Assembly: GCA_039191215.1 (NCBI GenBank)
Contig: JBCCXT010000029.1
Coordinates: 1-49,099, forward strand
Source of the DNA: HKCCE3408 sp039191215
Lineage (GTDB): Bacteria; Pseudomonadota; Alphaproteobacteria; Rhodobacterales; Rhodobacteraceae
DNA length: 49,099 nucleotides
Direction: 5' to 3'
Below, one piece after another: positions 1-8,612 of the stretch; the stretch's first letter is position 1, and the number at the start of each line of letters is the position of its first letter. A program made the position numbers and the translations under genes. Below the pieces are notes generated by a model. It saw only the letters and a program-made list of their open reading frames with translations. It ran no database searches and was not told the DNA's origin.

Positions 1-1
1 C

Positions 2-420
2 GCGGCGCTCAGAATTTGCTATGGCGCTGGCTTGCGCGCGTCAGAAGTTTGCAATCTCAAGGTCAGCGATATCATCAGCGACCGCATGCTAATCCATGTC
101 GAGAAGGGCAAGGGCGGGAAGGACCGCAAGGTGATGCTACCGCCCGGCTTGCTGGACCTTCTGCGCGACGATTGGTGTGAGGCACGGCCTGATGGTTGGC
201 TGTTTCCCGGCAAGCCGAAGATCATGGCTCTGTCACCGCGCCAATTGAATCGCGCTTTTAGTGCCGCCAAGGCCCCGCTCGGCAGATTGCGCCGCAATCG
301 CCGGCCGGGCACTGCATGGCCGGGATCAACACGCCAGCCACGCTGCAAAGCCTCCGCCACAGCTTTGCAACACACCTGCTTGAGGCCAGGACGGATACGC
401 CAAGCCACCGTTTGGCGTAA
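2..420 (+). pseudogene. Tyrosine recombinase/integrase remnant
   Basis: Remnant of a phage-type tyrosine recombinase, the enzyme class that integrates and excises mobile DNA. The first frame, open from the window edge, reads YGAGLRASEV at about 20-49, the box I motif carrying the first catalytic Arg. It continues through the beta-strand region ending GWLFPG and SPRQLNRAF. A shift then moves the homology to another frame at about 316, giving MAGINTPATLQSLRHSFATH, which is box II with its Arg and His. That frame stops at 418-420 soon after LLEARTDTP, before the last catalytic His/Tyr region. The N-terminus lies outside the window. The wording of both motifs recalls integrases that travel with IS91-type elements. 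A frameshift plus a lost C-terminus make it non-functional. Confidence 0.8.
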
Positions 421-508
421 TCGTGTCAATTGCCGCTTCCGGGAAGGCGTGCGACACCCGCGGACAAAGATCATCTCATCTGCATGGGCAAAGGAGCTTG
501 GCAAGCGA

Positions 509-763
509 CTAGGGCTTGCTGTTCTTGGATTGAATGAGTTCGATGATACGTTCGTCAAGCAGCTTATCTGGCTTTTGATGCCAAGCATTTGCCTCCGGCT
601 TTTGGTGGCTTTTCCAGAATGCGGCACCGCGGTCGATCATTGTCAAAAAGACTAGATCGCTTGGCAAAGATCGACCGATTTGTCGTGCCCGCTTTTCATG
701 CTGCCAACCTCTAACTTTGTAATGGGTCTGCAAATCAGAACTCCAACCGCCCGCGCATAACAT
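509..763 (-). CDS. Small hypothetical protein
   Basis: An 84-residue reading frame that I do not recognise. It is basic and rich in aromatic residues (GWSSDLQTHYKVRGWQHEKR near the start). It has a charged, helical-looking C-terminal half ending in ELIQSKNSKP. The local base composition is less GC-rich than most of the window, as is common for transferred DNA. It lies antisense to the tail beyond the broken integrase, and both flanks are degraded. No transmembrane segment or signal peptide is visible. It may be an intact small accessory gene or a fragment of a larger one, since possible coding traces continue upstream in another frame with a stop. Confidence 0.35.
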   Translation of the reverse strand: MLCAGGWSSDLQTHYKVRGWQHEKRARQIGRSLPSDLVFLTMIDRGAAFWKSHQKPEANAWHQKPDKLLDERIIELIQSKNSKP

Positions 764-1043
764 CGCGTGGCCTGCGAGATCGTTTCCGCCCCCCGGCGTC
801 GCCAGACACCCCGCTTTTCTTCCGTGTACAGCCGATCCAGCTTCTTGTCATCTCATCTTGCAAGCCACTCCCTGGGCGTATCATCGACCTTTTCCCATGG
901 ATCGTTGTCGTCTTCGCGGTCAGGGCATCTGCCAGGCAGCCGCATGAGTGGCGCTCGGTCGAGCGGCGTCTCTATGCGGTTCGCGCGTTCTCCCTGTCCC
1001 AGGGCCAGACATGATGCAAAAAATCTTTGTTAATCTTCTAATC
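764..1043. other. Degraded accessory DNA, no intact gene
   Basis: No intact gene is seen. On the minus strand one frame reads as plausible protein (DPWEKVDDTPREWLAR, a stop, then DKKLDRLYTEEKRGVW) at roughly 800-930. This suggests a decayed coding sequence that I cannot name. Confidence 0.3.
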
Positions 1044-1472
1044 TCATTGATCAAAGCGGTGCACATCCGCATGATCTGATCTCTTGCTACGACAACCGTG
1101 CACCCGGTGTGTTGCCGCGGATTTCATCGTGACAGGGTCGTACCAACCGGATCGAACAAGCTGGGCCGAGCCGCGAGCATCGTTGCGATCCATCTTATTG
1201 GCTTGAAGTTTGAGTGCTGCCGCCGCGCGCCGTGCGTGGATAGAGTCAATTGGCACTCCGGCAGCCGTGAGGCCATGCGAAAGCCAAACTGCCACTGGCC
1301 CAGTTCCCATGCCTACCCGGACCAGTTCTGGTGCGTGGCGGCTCAAAGCGACTGCGATTGCATCGATGCAAGTCGCAACTTTGCCTCCCCGGCACACCGC
1401 TCCGGCATCATCGACAACGCAAATCGAGGTCTCTCTCAGGCTCACATCGAGCCCAGCATGCTTCGTCATCAT
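1044..1472 (-). pseudogene. IS110-family transposase, N-terminal fragment
   Basis: N-terminal part of an IS110-family (DEDD) transposase. The frame begins MMTKHAGLDVSLRETSICVV, containing the first acidic residue of the RuvC-like DEDD domain (GLDVS). It goes on through HAPELVRVGMGTGPVAVWL, the ARRAAAALKLQANKMDRNDA block with the KxDRNDA acidic motif, and AQLVRSGWYDPV. Homology ends after HRV at about residue 123 and a short unrelated tail follows. IS110 transposases are normally 300-400 residues, so the C-terminal transposase_20 domain with its catalytic Ser is missing. No IS ends could be assigned. Confidence 0.85.
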
Positions 1473-1612
1473 ATCATCTCCTCTTCAAAGACGACGCAGC
1501 ATACCGCGCAACGGCATCCACGAACGATTACGCCATGTGGTTCATGGTCATACCCTTGCGCCGCAGCATCACGCCGATCCGCGGGTAAGCGACCCTCAAC
1601 AAGTTCCGCAAA

Positions 1613-1830
1613 TCACGCTTCCCCAGTGATCCCGTTGATGGCGGCCGACATGGCATCGCGAATGTCATCGGGCAGACCGGCTGGCGCGACGAGGACGCCG
1701 AAATTGACCACAAAGCCGGGATAACCGAATTCTCCGATGGTCGGCAGTTCGGACAGCGCCGAAAGTTGATCAGGGTTCGGTGTCGCCAAGCCGAGATTGG
1801 CCTGGCACGACCCTGGATTGACGGTTGAAT
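1613..1830 (-). pseudogene. TctC/Bug-type substrate-binding protein, C-terminal fragment
   Basis: A short minus-strand frame with no credible start. It reads ANLGLATPNPDQLSALSELP, then TIGEFGYPGF, VVNFGVLVAPAGLPDDI and RDAMSAAIN, and stops at 1613-1615. The pattern of a conserved 'lPTi.E.GypG' block, then 'G..aPaGlP..i...l' is typical of the C-terminal lobe of tripartite tricarboxylate transporter binding proteins (TctC/Bug family, about 300 residues, periplasmic). The N-terminal two-thirds and the last helix are absent. It is a gene relic, probably left by the same rearrangements that truncated the neighbouring IS110 transposase. Confidence 0.6.
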
Positions 1831-2004
1831 CGGCGCGCTAGGCTAACGCAACTGCACCGTTGAAGACGTCACGTTTCACGCTGTGATTCCGTCGCTGCGC
1901 GTATCCGATTGGCTGGTGCCTCAGCACCGGCGCTGCGCAGCGGTGTTCGCAATGCAGGTCTCCAAGGGCGCCAATATGATCCGATCCAGGACGCTCACTA
2001 TGGT

Positions 2005-2364
2005 TCAGCTGATATTGAGCGCCATGATCAAGAGCCCTGCCAGGCTTATAAGCCAAACGAGTGTGCGCAGATAGGGCACGCCGGTGAGGTAGAGGATGAC
2101 ATGGGCGACGCGTGCGAGAGCGAAGATCATCGCGCCGACGACAGCGCCTTCTGCCTCTAGCGTTAAAAGCGCCAGCGGTAGAAACACGATCATCGCTTCG
2201 CCCACATTGACCAGCGCCCGTTCGGCGCGGGCCACGAGCACGGTCGCCTCCGGCATCTCGTCGCGCGCAGTGAAGGAGGCCGGGTTGCCGCGATATCGGA
2301 AAGTCACCGGCAGTAGCGTCTGCACGAAGTAGAGCGCCAGCGCGGCCAAAATCCAAAAGGTCAT
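2005..2364 (-). CDS. MAPEG family membrane protein
   Basis: A 119-residue integral membrane protein of the MAPEG family (membrane-associated proteins in eicosanoid and glutathione metabolism). Four hydrophobic segments are visible: residues 2-20, about 50-70, 72-92 and 96-117. The family signature region is present around ARAERALVNVGEAMIVFLPLA, together with the arginine-containing loop ARVAHVILYLTGVPYLRT. Bacterial members are small and often of unknown substrate. The start ATG at 2364 has GGAG seven bases upstream. It follows the alpha/beta hydrolase on the same strand after about 50 bases, so the two are probably cotranscribed and controlled by the divergent AraC regulator. Confidence 0.85.
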   Translation of the reverse strand: MTFWILAALALYFVQTLLPVTFRYRGNPASFTARDEMPEATVLVARAERALVNVGEAMIVFLPLALLTLEAEGAVVGAMIFALARVAHVILYLTGVPYLRTLVWLISLAGLLIMALNIS

Positions 2365-2417
2365 AGGAGTTCTCCAAAAAACGTCTGGCCCAGGGCTTGC
2401 GCCCTGGACCTTTTGCC

Positions 2418-3182
2418 TTAGTCGGCAGATGCACCGGCGATGGCGTCGAGGATCACCTCGGCCACAGCTTCGGGTTGCGACAGCATCGCGACATGGCTTG
2501 ATGCGACAGGCGTGACCTCAGCCCCCATTCGATCGGCAAAGAAGCTCTGCAGTTGCGGCGGGATGATTTGGTCATTCTCGGTCATCACATAATAGGTCGG
2601 ATGCATCGACCAAGCCGCAACGCTAGGGGCTTCGTAATTGATCTGGTACTGGATTGGGCCTTGGGTGGCGGCAATCAGCGCTGCTTCCTGGGCCGGCAGA
2701 TCGGGCGCAAAATAGGTGGCAATGCCCTCTGCGCTGAGCCGCACGAAACCGGCCGCATCAGGTTGCGCTTCCGCTTGCCAAGGTGCGGGCGCGTGACCGT
2801 CAAGAAGGTCGGTGAGGCTCTGCCCGACATCCAGCGCAAACCCCGCCACGTAGACAAGTGCTGCCACATCATTATGGGCACCGGCTTCGGTGATGACATT
2901 TCCGCCGTAGGAATGGCCGACGAGCACCACGGGCCCGTCTTGCAAATCAACCAAGCGCGAGACGACGGCGGCATCTTCGGCAAGGGAGGCCAGCGGCAAT
3001 TGAACCGCGCTGACTGTTACGCCCGCCTCTTGCAAAAGCGGGATGACCCGATGCCAGGCCGAGCCGTCGGAGAATGCACCATGGACCAGGATAACCGAGG
3101 CGTCATCCGCCATCGCGGCCCCGGGAAACGCCAGCGCAACCGACGCAAGCGAGGCTCGGATCATATTGAGGGAATTGGACAT
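2418..3182 (-). CDS. Secreted alpha/beta hydrolase
   Basis: A 254-residue alpha/beta-fold hydrolase with an N-terminal signal peptide (residues 1-25, ending GAAMA), so probably periplasmic. The oxyanion-side HGAFSDGSAW motif is at 34-43, the nucleophile elbow GHSYGG places Ser91, the likely acid is Asp204 (ENDQIIPP) and the catalytic His is His230 (SSHVAML). The layout matches the EstC/salicylate-esterase-like Abhydrolase_6 group, whose members act on small esters. The exact substrate cannot be read from sequence. It is the first gene of a minus-strand pair with the MAPEG protein and lies 65 bases from the start of the AraC regulator on the other strand, a usual arrangement for regulator and target. 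Confidence 0.85.
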   Translation of the reverse strand: MSNSLNMIRASLASVALAFPGAAMADDASVILVHGAFSDGSAWHRVIPLLQEAGVTVSAVQLPLASLAEDAAVVSRLVDLQDGPVVLVGHSYGGNVITEAGAHNDVAALVYVAGFALDVGQSLTDLLDGHAPAPWQAEAQPDAAGFVRLSAEGIATYFAPDLPAQEAALIAATQGPIQYQINYEAPSVAAWSMHPTYYVMTENDQIIPPQLQSFFADRMGAEVTPVASSHVAMLSQPEAVAEVILDAIAGASAD

Positions 3183-3247
3183 GTTAAGTTACCTCACGCT
3201 TGGTTTAACATTGGCCCAAGAGGTATGCTGCAAGGGCCGATCTGCCG

Positions 3248-4198
3248 ATGACCGAAACGCCGGAAGTGTTAGCAGGAACACCGATGTTCGGGACGGACGC
3301 GTTCTCGGAGGTGCTCGACATCGTCCATGTGCGCGGTGAAACCGCCCGTGTGGTGACGGCCGATGATAGGCTGCAATACGATGTCTCGGCGGGCAAACCT
3401 TGCGTCTATATCGTTGAGCGGGGAGCGCTGGAAATTACACTTGCCGGCGCGCCGACCGTGACCTTGCAGGAAAAGCAGATCGCCTTGATGCTGCAGGGCA
3501 ACGCCCACCGAGCAGTTTTCAGAGACCTTAAGCGCAACACGCCGCAGGCCCGCCTGATCGATCCACAGACCGGCGACCGCGCGGGACCCGCGATTAATTG
3601 CTTTTGCGGCAGTTTCACCATCGACGGCGAGTTGGCCGCGCGCATTCTCCAGTCACTGCCAAAAGTCATCGTTCTACAAGGGCTTGAGGAAAACCCAATC
3701 GAATGGGTGGACGTGATGTGTGACCTGGTGCTGCGCGAATTGGGGGCTACCCGCCCGGGGGCCAGCCTCATGGTATCGCGTCTTTTGGATCTTTTGTTGG
3801 TAGTCATCCTGCGGCGATGGGCGCTGTCGGATGACAGCCTGCCGGGATGGCTGGCAGCCGCAAAGGACGAGCGAATTGCACGCGCCGTCGCGGCGATCCA
3901 CTCCAATCCGTCTCGCACCTTCACCAACGGAGAATTAGCAGAACTGGCGGGCATGTCGGTGTCGAACTTTGCGGATAGGTTCAAGCAGGTCATGGGCCGC
4001 GGCGCCGGGGCTTATATGCGGGCGTGGCGGCTTGATCAAGCAGCCGAGGCCTTGCTGCATTCCAGCGACCCGATCGAGACGATTGCCGACCGTGTGGGCT
4101 ATGCTTCGAAAGAGGCTTTTAGTCGCGCCTTCCAGGCCCAGTTCGACCAAACGCCCTCATCCTGGCGCAGCACGCGGCAGCGAGCATCCCTGGCTTAA
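3248..4198 (+). CDS. AraC-family transcriptional regulator (cupin type)
   Basis: A 316-residue regulator. Residues about 10-200 form a cupin-like sensing domain (the AraC-binding/Cupin_6 type, with LQYDVSAGKPCVYIVERG and the FCGSFTIDGELA block). Residues about 215-310 are the double helix-turn-helix AraC domain (FTNGELAELAGMSVSNFADR, then PIETIADRVGYASKEAFSRA and FDQTPSSWR). It is divergent from the hydrolase/MAPEG pair across a 65-base gap and most likely controls that pair, perhaps in response to the hydrolase substrate or product. No ligand can be predicted. The ATG at 3248 was chosen because it gives a full cupin domain. Confidence 0.9.
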   Translation: MTETPEVLAGTPMFGTDAFSEVLDIVHVRGETARVVTADDRLQYDVSAGKPCVYIVERGALEITLAGAPTVTLQEKQIALMLQGNAHRAVFRDLKRNTPQARLIDPQTGDRAGPAINCFCGSFTIDGELAARILQSLPKVIVLQGLEENPIEWVDVMCDLVLRELGATRPGASLMVSRLLDLLLVVILRRWALSDDSLPGWLAAAKDERIARAVAAIHSNPSRTFTNGELAELAGMSVSNFADRFKQVMGRGAGAYMRAWRLDQAAEALLHSSDPIETIADRVGYASKEAFSRAFQAQFDQTPSSWRSTRQRASLA

Positions 4199-5081
4199 AA
4201 CCCGAATGGTGTGCGTCCGCGGAGCTTCAGCCGCGCGGCGTCTGGTATGTGCGACCGCAGGAACGAAACAGCGGATAAAGCTCTGCTTCGAGCCAATGCT
4301 GCTCGAAGGCATCACAGTAGTTGCACGCGCGCTCAATTCCACGGGTAAAATGCGGCGAAATTTTCGCGGGTCAATTTACGACCCAGGGGAGTTTAGTTCT
4401 CCATTCGCTTTCCAATGACCTTCTCAAGAAACCGATGAGACGACCTGCTGCGTCGCCTGTTTGAACACCGCTTGTGATAAAAGGCACGGATTAGCATATG
4501 ATCGTGGGTCCGCCTCGCGGCAAGTGCCTCGGCCGGTTCCGGTAGGCCAAAGCCGGTCAGCTGACCTGTCGACCCGTTGGCCCCGGTTCCAGCACGCGTA
4601 TCCATAGCGGGCCTTGGATTTCGCCAAAATCTGGCGGCAATATTATGGATGGCACTTCACCAAACAAGCGCCGGCCACACGATGCGGATACGTTGGGCTG
4701 CAGCAGGTAAAACACTGCCCGCGATGCCGCCTACACTAGAAAAACCGCATTGCTGACCTTGTGGGAAATCACCCGGATGAGTTCAGACAGCTTTTCTTCC
4801 GTTACGGCTGGCAATCACGGCAATAGCCAAATCTGGATGTTACAGAGTTTTGGTCGGAAGCAGGAACACCGGTTGCGCGAATTTCATCTCCAACATCGTC
4901 GATGGCATCCGCAAAGAGAATTTCGGGCTTGATCTGACCCGCCCGCACGCGCTGCGATCGGGTGCCGTTGCAAAGGGGGCGGAACGGGCTGGTTCACGAA
5001 CCTGAAGAAACCCTCATCAAATGGCTGGACAATCATTCGGAATGCGCCTAGGCCGCGCGGATCATCATAAGGAGACCGCTC
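4199..5081. other. Non-coding or decayed spacer
   Basis: About 880 bases without a gene I can support. Short open frames on both strands (for example minus 4393-4627 and plus 4750-4932) have no recognisable motif, no good ribosome site and unlikely composition. The last part presumably holds the promoter of the binding-protein gene at 5082, but I see no clear Fur-box palindrome or riboswitch. Confidence 0.5.
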
Positions 5082-6236
5082 ATGTCGTTCCAGACAGGCT
5101 ATAGCGGCTTCCTTGGTGCTATAGCAGCTACCGCCGTCGCTTTGACCGCGTTCGCAACTGATGCTCAAGCAGAAGCCATCACACTCACCGACATCGCAGG
5201 GCGTCAGGTCACGCTGCCTGACAATCCAACGCGCATCATCCTCGGCGAAGGCCGCATGATGTACTCTGTTGCTGCGATTGAAGACGGCAACCCCTTCGAA
5301 AACATCATTGGTTGGAAGGACGATCTGGTCCAATTCGACCCCGATGCCTATCGGCGCTTTGCCGAAGCATTTCCGGATGATGCCGAACGTATGATCAATT
5401 TCGGCAATCCGTATTCGGGCGACTTCAGCATTGAAACCGTTCTGCAAAACGAGGCGGATCTGGTCATCCTGGAATTGGGTGGGCTTTTTAACGCCGAAGA
5501 GACCGGTTTGATCGAACGCCTGGATGAAGCGGGCGTGCCGGTCGTGTTCCTGGATTTCCGTCGCAACGCGACGGAGAACACAATCCCGTCGCTTTTGATC
5601 TTGGGCCGTATCCTGGGTGAAGAGGCGAACACGGCTGAATTCATCGATTTCTACATCGCTGAGATGCGCCGCGTCACGAATGTGATCGACGGGATCCCGG
5701 CCGAAGAGCGTCCGCTGGTTGCGATCGAAAACGCTGCCGGATGGCAGCAGGATTTCTGCTGCTGGTCTTTTGGCCCCTATAATTATGGCCGGTTCGTAGA
5801 ATTGGCCGGCGGTGTGAACCTGGGCTCGACTCTAGCGAATGCCTATTCGGTCGATCTCACCATGGAGGGCATCATTGCCGCAGACCCTGATGTGGTATTC
5901 GGTACCGGCGCCAATTGGGCCGAGGCACGGCCAGAAGTGACCGCGACGCTCCTCGGCTACGAAGGAGATCCGGCGGTAAACCAGGAAAGGCTTCAGGCTC
6001 TGGCCAGCCGCCCGGGGTTCGAAAACCTACGTGCTGTCGAGGAAGGCCGGTTTCATTCGATCTATCATCAGTTCTACAACTCGCCTTACCATTTTGTTGC
6101 AATCCAACAGCTTGCGCAGTGGTTTTACCCCGAAGAGTTCCCGGATCTAGATGTTGAAGACACGATGACCCGGCTGCACGACCAGTTCCTGCCTTTCGAG
6201 TACCAGGGCCAGTTCTGGGTCAGCCTGTCGAATTAA
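5082..6236 (+). CDS. Iron-complex-type ABC transporter substrate-binding protein
   Basis: A 384-residue periplasmic binding protein of the FecB/FhuD/BtuF class (cluster with two lobes and a rigid helix). The signal peptide covers residues 1-30 (ending DAQA). The lobe I start ITLTDIAGRQVTLPDNPTRI is the family hallmark. An unusual Cys-Cys pair lies in QDFCCWSFGPYNYG, and several Tyr/His residues cluster near the C-terminus (SIYHQFYNSPYH). The start ATG is preceded by AAGGAGA. A terminator hairpin and then the permease and ATPase genes follow. The family imports ferric siderophores, haem or corrinoids; here iron is the default guess, but the blue copper protein in the operon leaves a copper or redox-linked role open. 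Confidence 0.85.
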   Translation: MSFQTGYSGFLGAIAATAVALTAFATDAQAEAITLTDIAGRQVTLPDNPTRIILGEGRMMYSVAAIEDGNPFENIIGWKDDLVQFDPDAYRRFAEAFPDDAERMINFGNPYSGDFSIETVLQNEADLVILELGGLFNAEETGLIERLDEAGVPVVFLDFRRNATENTIPSLLILGRILGEEANTAEFIDFYIAEMRRVTNVIDGIPAEERPLVAIENAAGWQQDFCCWSFGPYNYGRFVELAGGVNLGSTLANAYSVDLTMEGIIAADPDVVFGTGANWAEARPEVTATLLGYEGDPAVNQERLQALASRPGFENLRAVEEGRFHSIYHQFYNSPYHFVAIQQLAQWFYPEEFPDLDVEDTMTRLHDQFLPFEYQGQFWVSLSN

Positions 6237-6253
6237 TCGAGCCACAGCGCATG

Positions 6254-6285
6254 ACGTTGGCCCCGACGATTGGGCCAACGTTTTT
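6254..6285 (+). terminator. Hairpin with T-run between binding protein and permease
   Basis: Perfect 10-bp stem ACGTTGGCCC (6254-6263) / GGGCCAACGT (6272-6281) with an 8-base loop and five T residues (6281-6285). It sits 17 bases after the binding-protein stop and before the permease start. It probably terminates part of the transcription, so the binding protein is made in excess over the membrane parts. Confidence 0.75.
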
Positions 6286-6305
6286 CCGGGGTCCGGGGGC
6301 TTTCA

Positions 6306-7367
6306 ATGACCGATCAAAGTGCCGTTTCCGGCATCGTCAGCGGGTATCGACGGGCGATTGCCAAGCGCATCGTGATCGTCGTGATCGCCACAATCGCGCT
6401 CTGTACGACCATTCTTATCGACATCGTATCGGGACCGTATGACGCCAGTATCGGGCGGGTCTTGCACGTGATCTTGCAACCCTCCGTGGCGACTGTGAAC
6501 GAAAACGTCGTCATCTGGGATCTGCGGTTGCCCGTGGCCCTGATGGCCGTGGCCGTCGGGGCGATGCTCGGCGTTGCGGGCGCCGAGATGCAGACCATCC
6601 TCAACAACCCGCTTGCCGATCCGTTTACTTTGGGCCTGTCCTCGGCCGCCAGTTTTGGCGCGGCACTGGCGATTGTGCTTGGTCTGTCGATACTGCCCGG
6701 CGTGGGCGGGCTTTTTGTAACTGTGAATGCATTTCTGATGGCGATGGTCGCTTCATTGGGCCTATTTGCCTTCACGCGCCTACGCGGGGTTTCGCCCGAA
6801 GCAATGATCCTGGTGGGCATCGCGATGCTGTTTACATTCAATGCCCTTTTGATGTTGCTGCAATACGGGGCGACCGAGCTGCAATTGGCCCAGTTAATTT
6901 TCTGGCAAATGGGCTCGCTCGCACGGGCGACGTGGGAAAAAGTTGGCATCTGCCTGTTGGTCCTGGCTGTCGTGATGCCCTATTTCTTGTGGAAATCTTG
7001 GGCCCTGACCGCGTTGCGGATGGGCGAAGACAAAGCCGCGGCGCTTGGCGTCAATGTCAGCGCTTTGCGCTTGGGCGTATTTGCCGGTGTATCTCTGTTG
7101 AGCGCGGTTGCGGTGTCGTTCGTTGGCGCCATCGCCTTTGTGGGCCTTGTCGGCCCTCATATTGCCAGGATGGTGGTGGGGGAAGATCAGCGCGGCTTCC
7201 TGCCCCTTTCAGCGCTTTGCGGCGCGCTGATCCTTTCGGGCACGTCGATTGTGTCGAAATCGATCACGCCGGGCATTGTTTATCCGATCGGTATGATAAC
7301 CTCGCTGATCGGTATTCCATTTTTTGTCTCGCTGATCCTGACCCAACGCAAAAGGCACTGGCAATGA
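6306..7367 (+). CDS. FecCD-family ABC transporter permease
   Basis: A 353-residue inner-membrane permease of the FecCD/BtuC family, which forms the dimeric channel for iron-complex or corrinoid import. About ten hydrophobic helices are visible. Family blocks include LRLPVALMAVAVGAMLGVAG, the NNPLADPFTLGLSSAASFGA loop after helix 3, and the coupling region FVGLVGPHIARMVVGEDQR near residues 280-300. ATG 6306 was chosen: a longer frame from a TTG at 6270 would start inside the terminator hairpin. A G-rich ribosome site precedes 6306. The stop overlaps the ATPase start (ATGA at 7364-7367), so the two are translationally coupled. Confidence 0.93.
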   Translation: MTDQSAVSGIVSGYRRAIAKRIVIVVIATIALCTTILIDIVSGPYDASIGRVLHVILQPSVATVNENVVIWDLRLPVALMAVAVGAMLGVAGAEMQTILNNPLADPFTLGLSSAASFGAALAIVLGLSILPGVGGLFVTVNAFLMAMVASLGLFAFTRLRGVSPEAMILVGIAMLFTFNALLMLLQYGATELQLAQLIFWQMGSLARATWEKVGICLLVLAVVMPYFLWKSWALTALRMGEDKAAALGVNVSALRLGVFAGVSLLSAVAVSFVGAIAFVGLVGPHIARMVVGEDQRGFLPLSALCGALILSGTSIVSKSITPGIVYPIGMITSLIGIPFFVSLILTQRKRHWQ

Positions 7368-8131
7368 AGGGGCTGCGGGTCGAAGGAATTGACTTTGCCT
7401 ATGGCCGACGGACGATCTTGCATGGGGTGGGATTTGAGCCTCTTGAACCGGGGCATCTTACGGCTCTGATTGGGCCCAACGCGTCGGGCAAGTCGACGCT
7501 CTTTCGTGTGATATCTGGGCTTTTGAAGCCCAAGTCCGGCCAAGTCCATCTTGACCAACTGAACCTGGATAAGCTGTCCGCCCGGAAGCGGCTGCAAAAG
7601 ATCTGTTTCATGCCGCAATTTTTCACGGCCAATGCCGCCCTGACCGTATTCGAGGTTGTCATGATGGCGCAGAAACAATTGCGCGGCTTGAAGGTCAAAT
7701 CGGCCGATATCGATGCAGTTGCAAAAGCGCTCCATGACGGCGGCATTGGCCATCTGGCCGAGGCCTACATATCGGAACTGTCCGGCGGGCAATCGCAGAT
7801 GGTGTCGGTTGTGCAGGCGCTTGTGCGCCGCTCCGACGTTTATCTGTTTGATGAGCCGACCTCAGCTTTGGACCTGCGCCACCAGTTGGATGTGCTGGCG
7901 CGCATCAAAGGCACCATGGCCGCCCGTGGGGCCATCGGTGTCGTTGCGCTGCATGATCTCAACCTTGCGGCGCGATTTGCCGATCACCTGATCCTATTGG
8001 GAGAAGGTCGCGTCCTGGCCGAGGGCCCACCCGCCGATGTCCTACGCTCGGACGCCATCTCACGCACTTATGCCGTTGACATCGAAATTACCGAAGGCCC
8101 CAGAAAGGATCTGCTTGTCCATGCCTACTAA
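7364..8131 (+). CDS. FecE-type ABC transporter ATP-binding protein
   Basis: A 255-residue ATPase subunit for the permease. Walker A is GPNASGKST at residues 37-45, the signature is ELSGGQSQMVSVVQAL, and Walker B with catalytic Glu is VYLFDEPTSALD; the switch His lies in VVALHDLNLAARF. Sequence and position match the FecE/FhuC/BtuD subfamily. The start overlaps the permease stop by 4 bases. Its own last 11 bases overlap the start of the blue copper protein gene, so all are likely one transcript. No fusion or missing residue is seen. Confidence 0.93.
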   Translation: MKGLRVEGIDFAYGRRTILHGVGFEPLEPGHLTALIGPNASGKSTLFRVISGLLKPKSGQVHLDQLNLDKLSARKRLQKICFMPQFFTANAALTVFEVVMMAQKQLRGLKVKSADIDAVAKALHDGGIGHLAEAYISELSGGQSQMVSVVQALVRRSDVYLFDEPTSALDLRHQLDVLARIKGTMAARGAIGVVALHDLNLAARFADHLILLGEGRVLAEGPPADVLRSDAISRTYAVDIEITEGPRKDLLVHAY

Positions 8132-8612
8132 GACCGACCGCCGCACTTTTATCGCAACCGCTGGCGCCTTTGCAGGTGTTTCGGGCGTTGCCTTCGCCAA
8201 CACGCCCCCCGAAACCGAAGCCGGCCAACACGTTGTCTTGATGCTCAACGCGGCATGTGGCGATGACCAAACGCCCAATGTTTTTTCACCGCCGATCCTG
8301 CGTGTGGCGCGGGGGGATACAGTCACATTCGTGCCGACCGATAGCGGCCACAATACCGCCTCGCGCCGTGGGATGATCCCGGAAGGCGCAGAGGAATGGA
8401 ATGGCGGCGTCGACGAAGAAGTGACCCTAGAAATGACGGTGCCCGGTGTTTACGGCTATGTCTGTACCCCGCATTATGAAGTTGGCATGGTTGGCTTGAT
8501 TGTGGTGGGCGACGATACGTCAAATCTTGATGAGATCCGCGGTGTCCGCCAACGCGGCCAAGCGCGCACGGCCTTTAGAGCATTGTTCGAAGAGCTCGAA
8601 GCGGGCCTTTAG
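8121..8612 (+). CDS. Pseudoazurin-like blue copper protein with Tat signal
   Basis: A 163-residue cupredoxin. The N-terminus TDRRTFIATAGAF carries a twin-arginine (Tat) export motif, with cleavage likely near residue 26. Type 1 copper ligands fit the pseudoazurin pattern exactly: His77 (SGHN), Cys115, His118 and Met123 (CTPHYEVGM, spacing Cys+3 His, +8 Met). Pseudoazurins are periplasmic one-electron carriers, classically donors to nitrite or nitrous oxide reductase; none is in the window. It has about 30 extra C-terminal residues, predicted helical, compared with the usual domain. The start overlaps the ATPase gene by 11 bases, tying it to the ABC importer. Whether it serves metal reduction during uptake or accepts electrons elsewhere is unknown. 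Confidence 0.9.
   Translation: MPTKTDRRTFIATAGAFAGVSGVAFANTPPETEAGQHVVLMLNAACGDDQTPNVFSPPILRVARGDTVTFVPTDSGHNTASRRGMIPEGAEEWNGGVDEEVTLEMTVPGVYGYVCTPHYEVGMVGLIVVGDDTSNLDEIRGVRQRGQARTAFRALFEELEAGL

Noticed and set aside
32..655. A 207-codon open frame over the integrase remnant
   Set aside because: Only its first about 85 codons match a recombinase; the homology then moves to another frame, so the long frame is not a real protein.
1838..2434. Long minus-strand frame across the MAPEG gene
   Set aside because: It is Arg/Pro-rich, without motifs, and overlaps the MAPEG gene, which has four clear membrane helices and a ribosome site.
4750..4932. Short plus-strand frame before the iron-type binding protein
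   Set aside because: No ribosome site, motif or signal; length is what chance allows.
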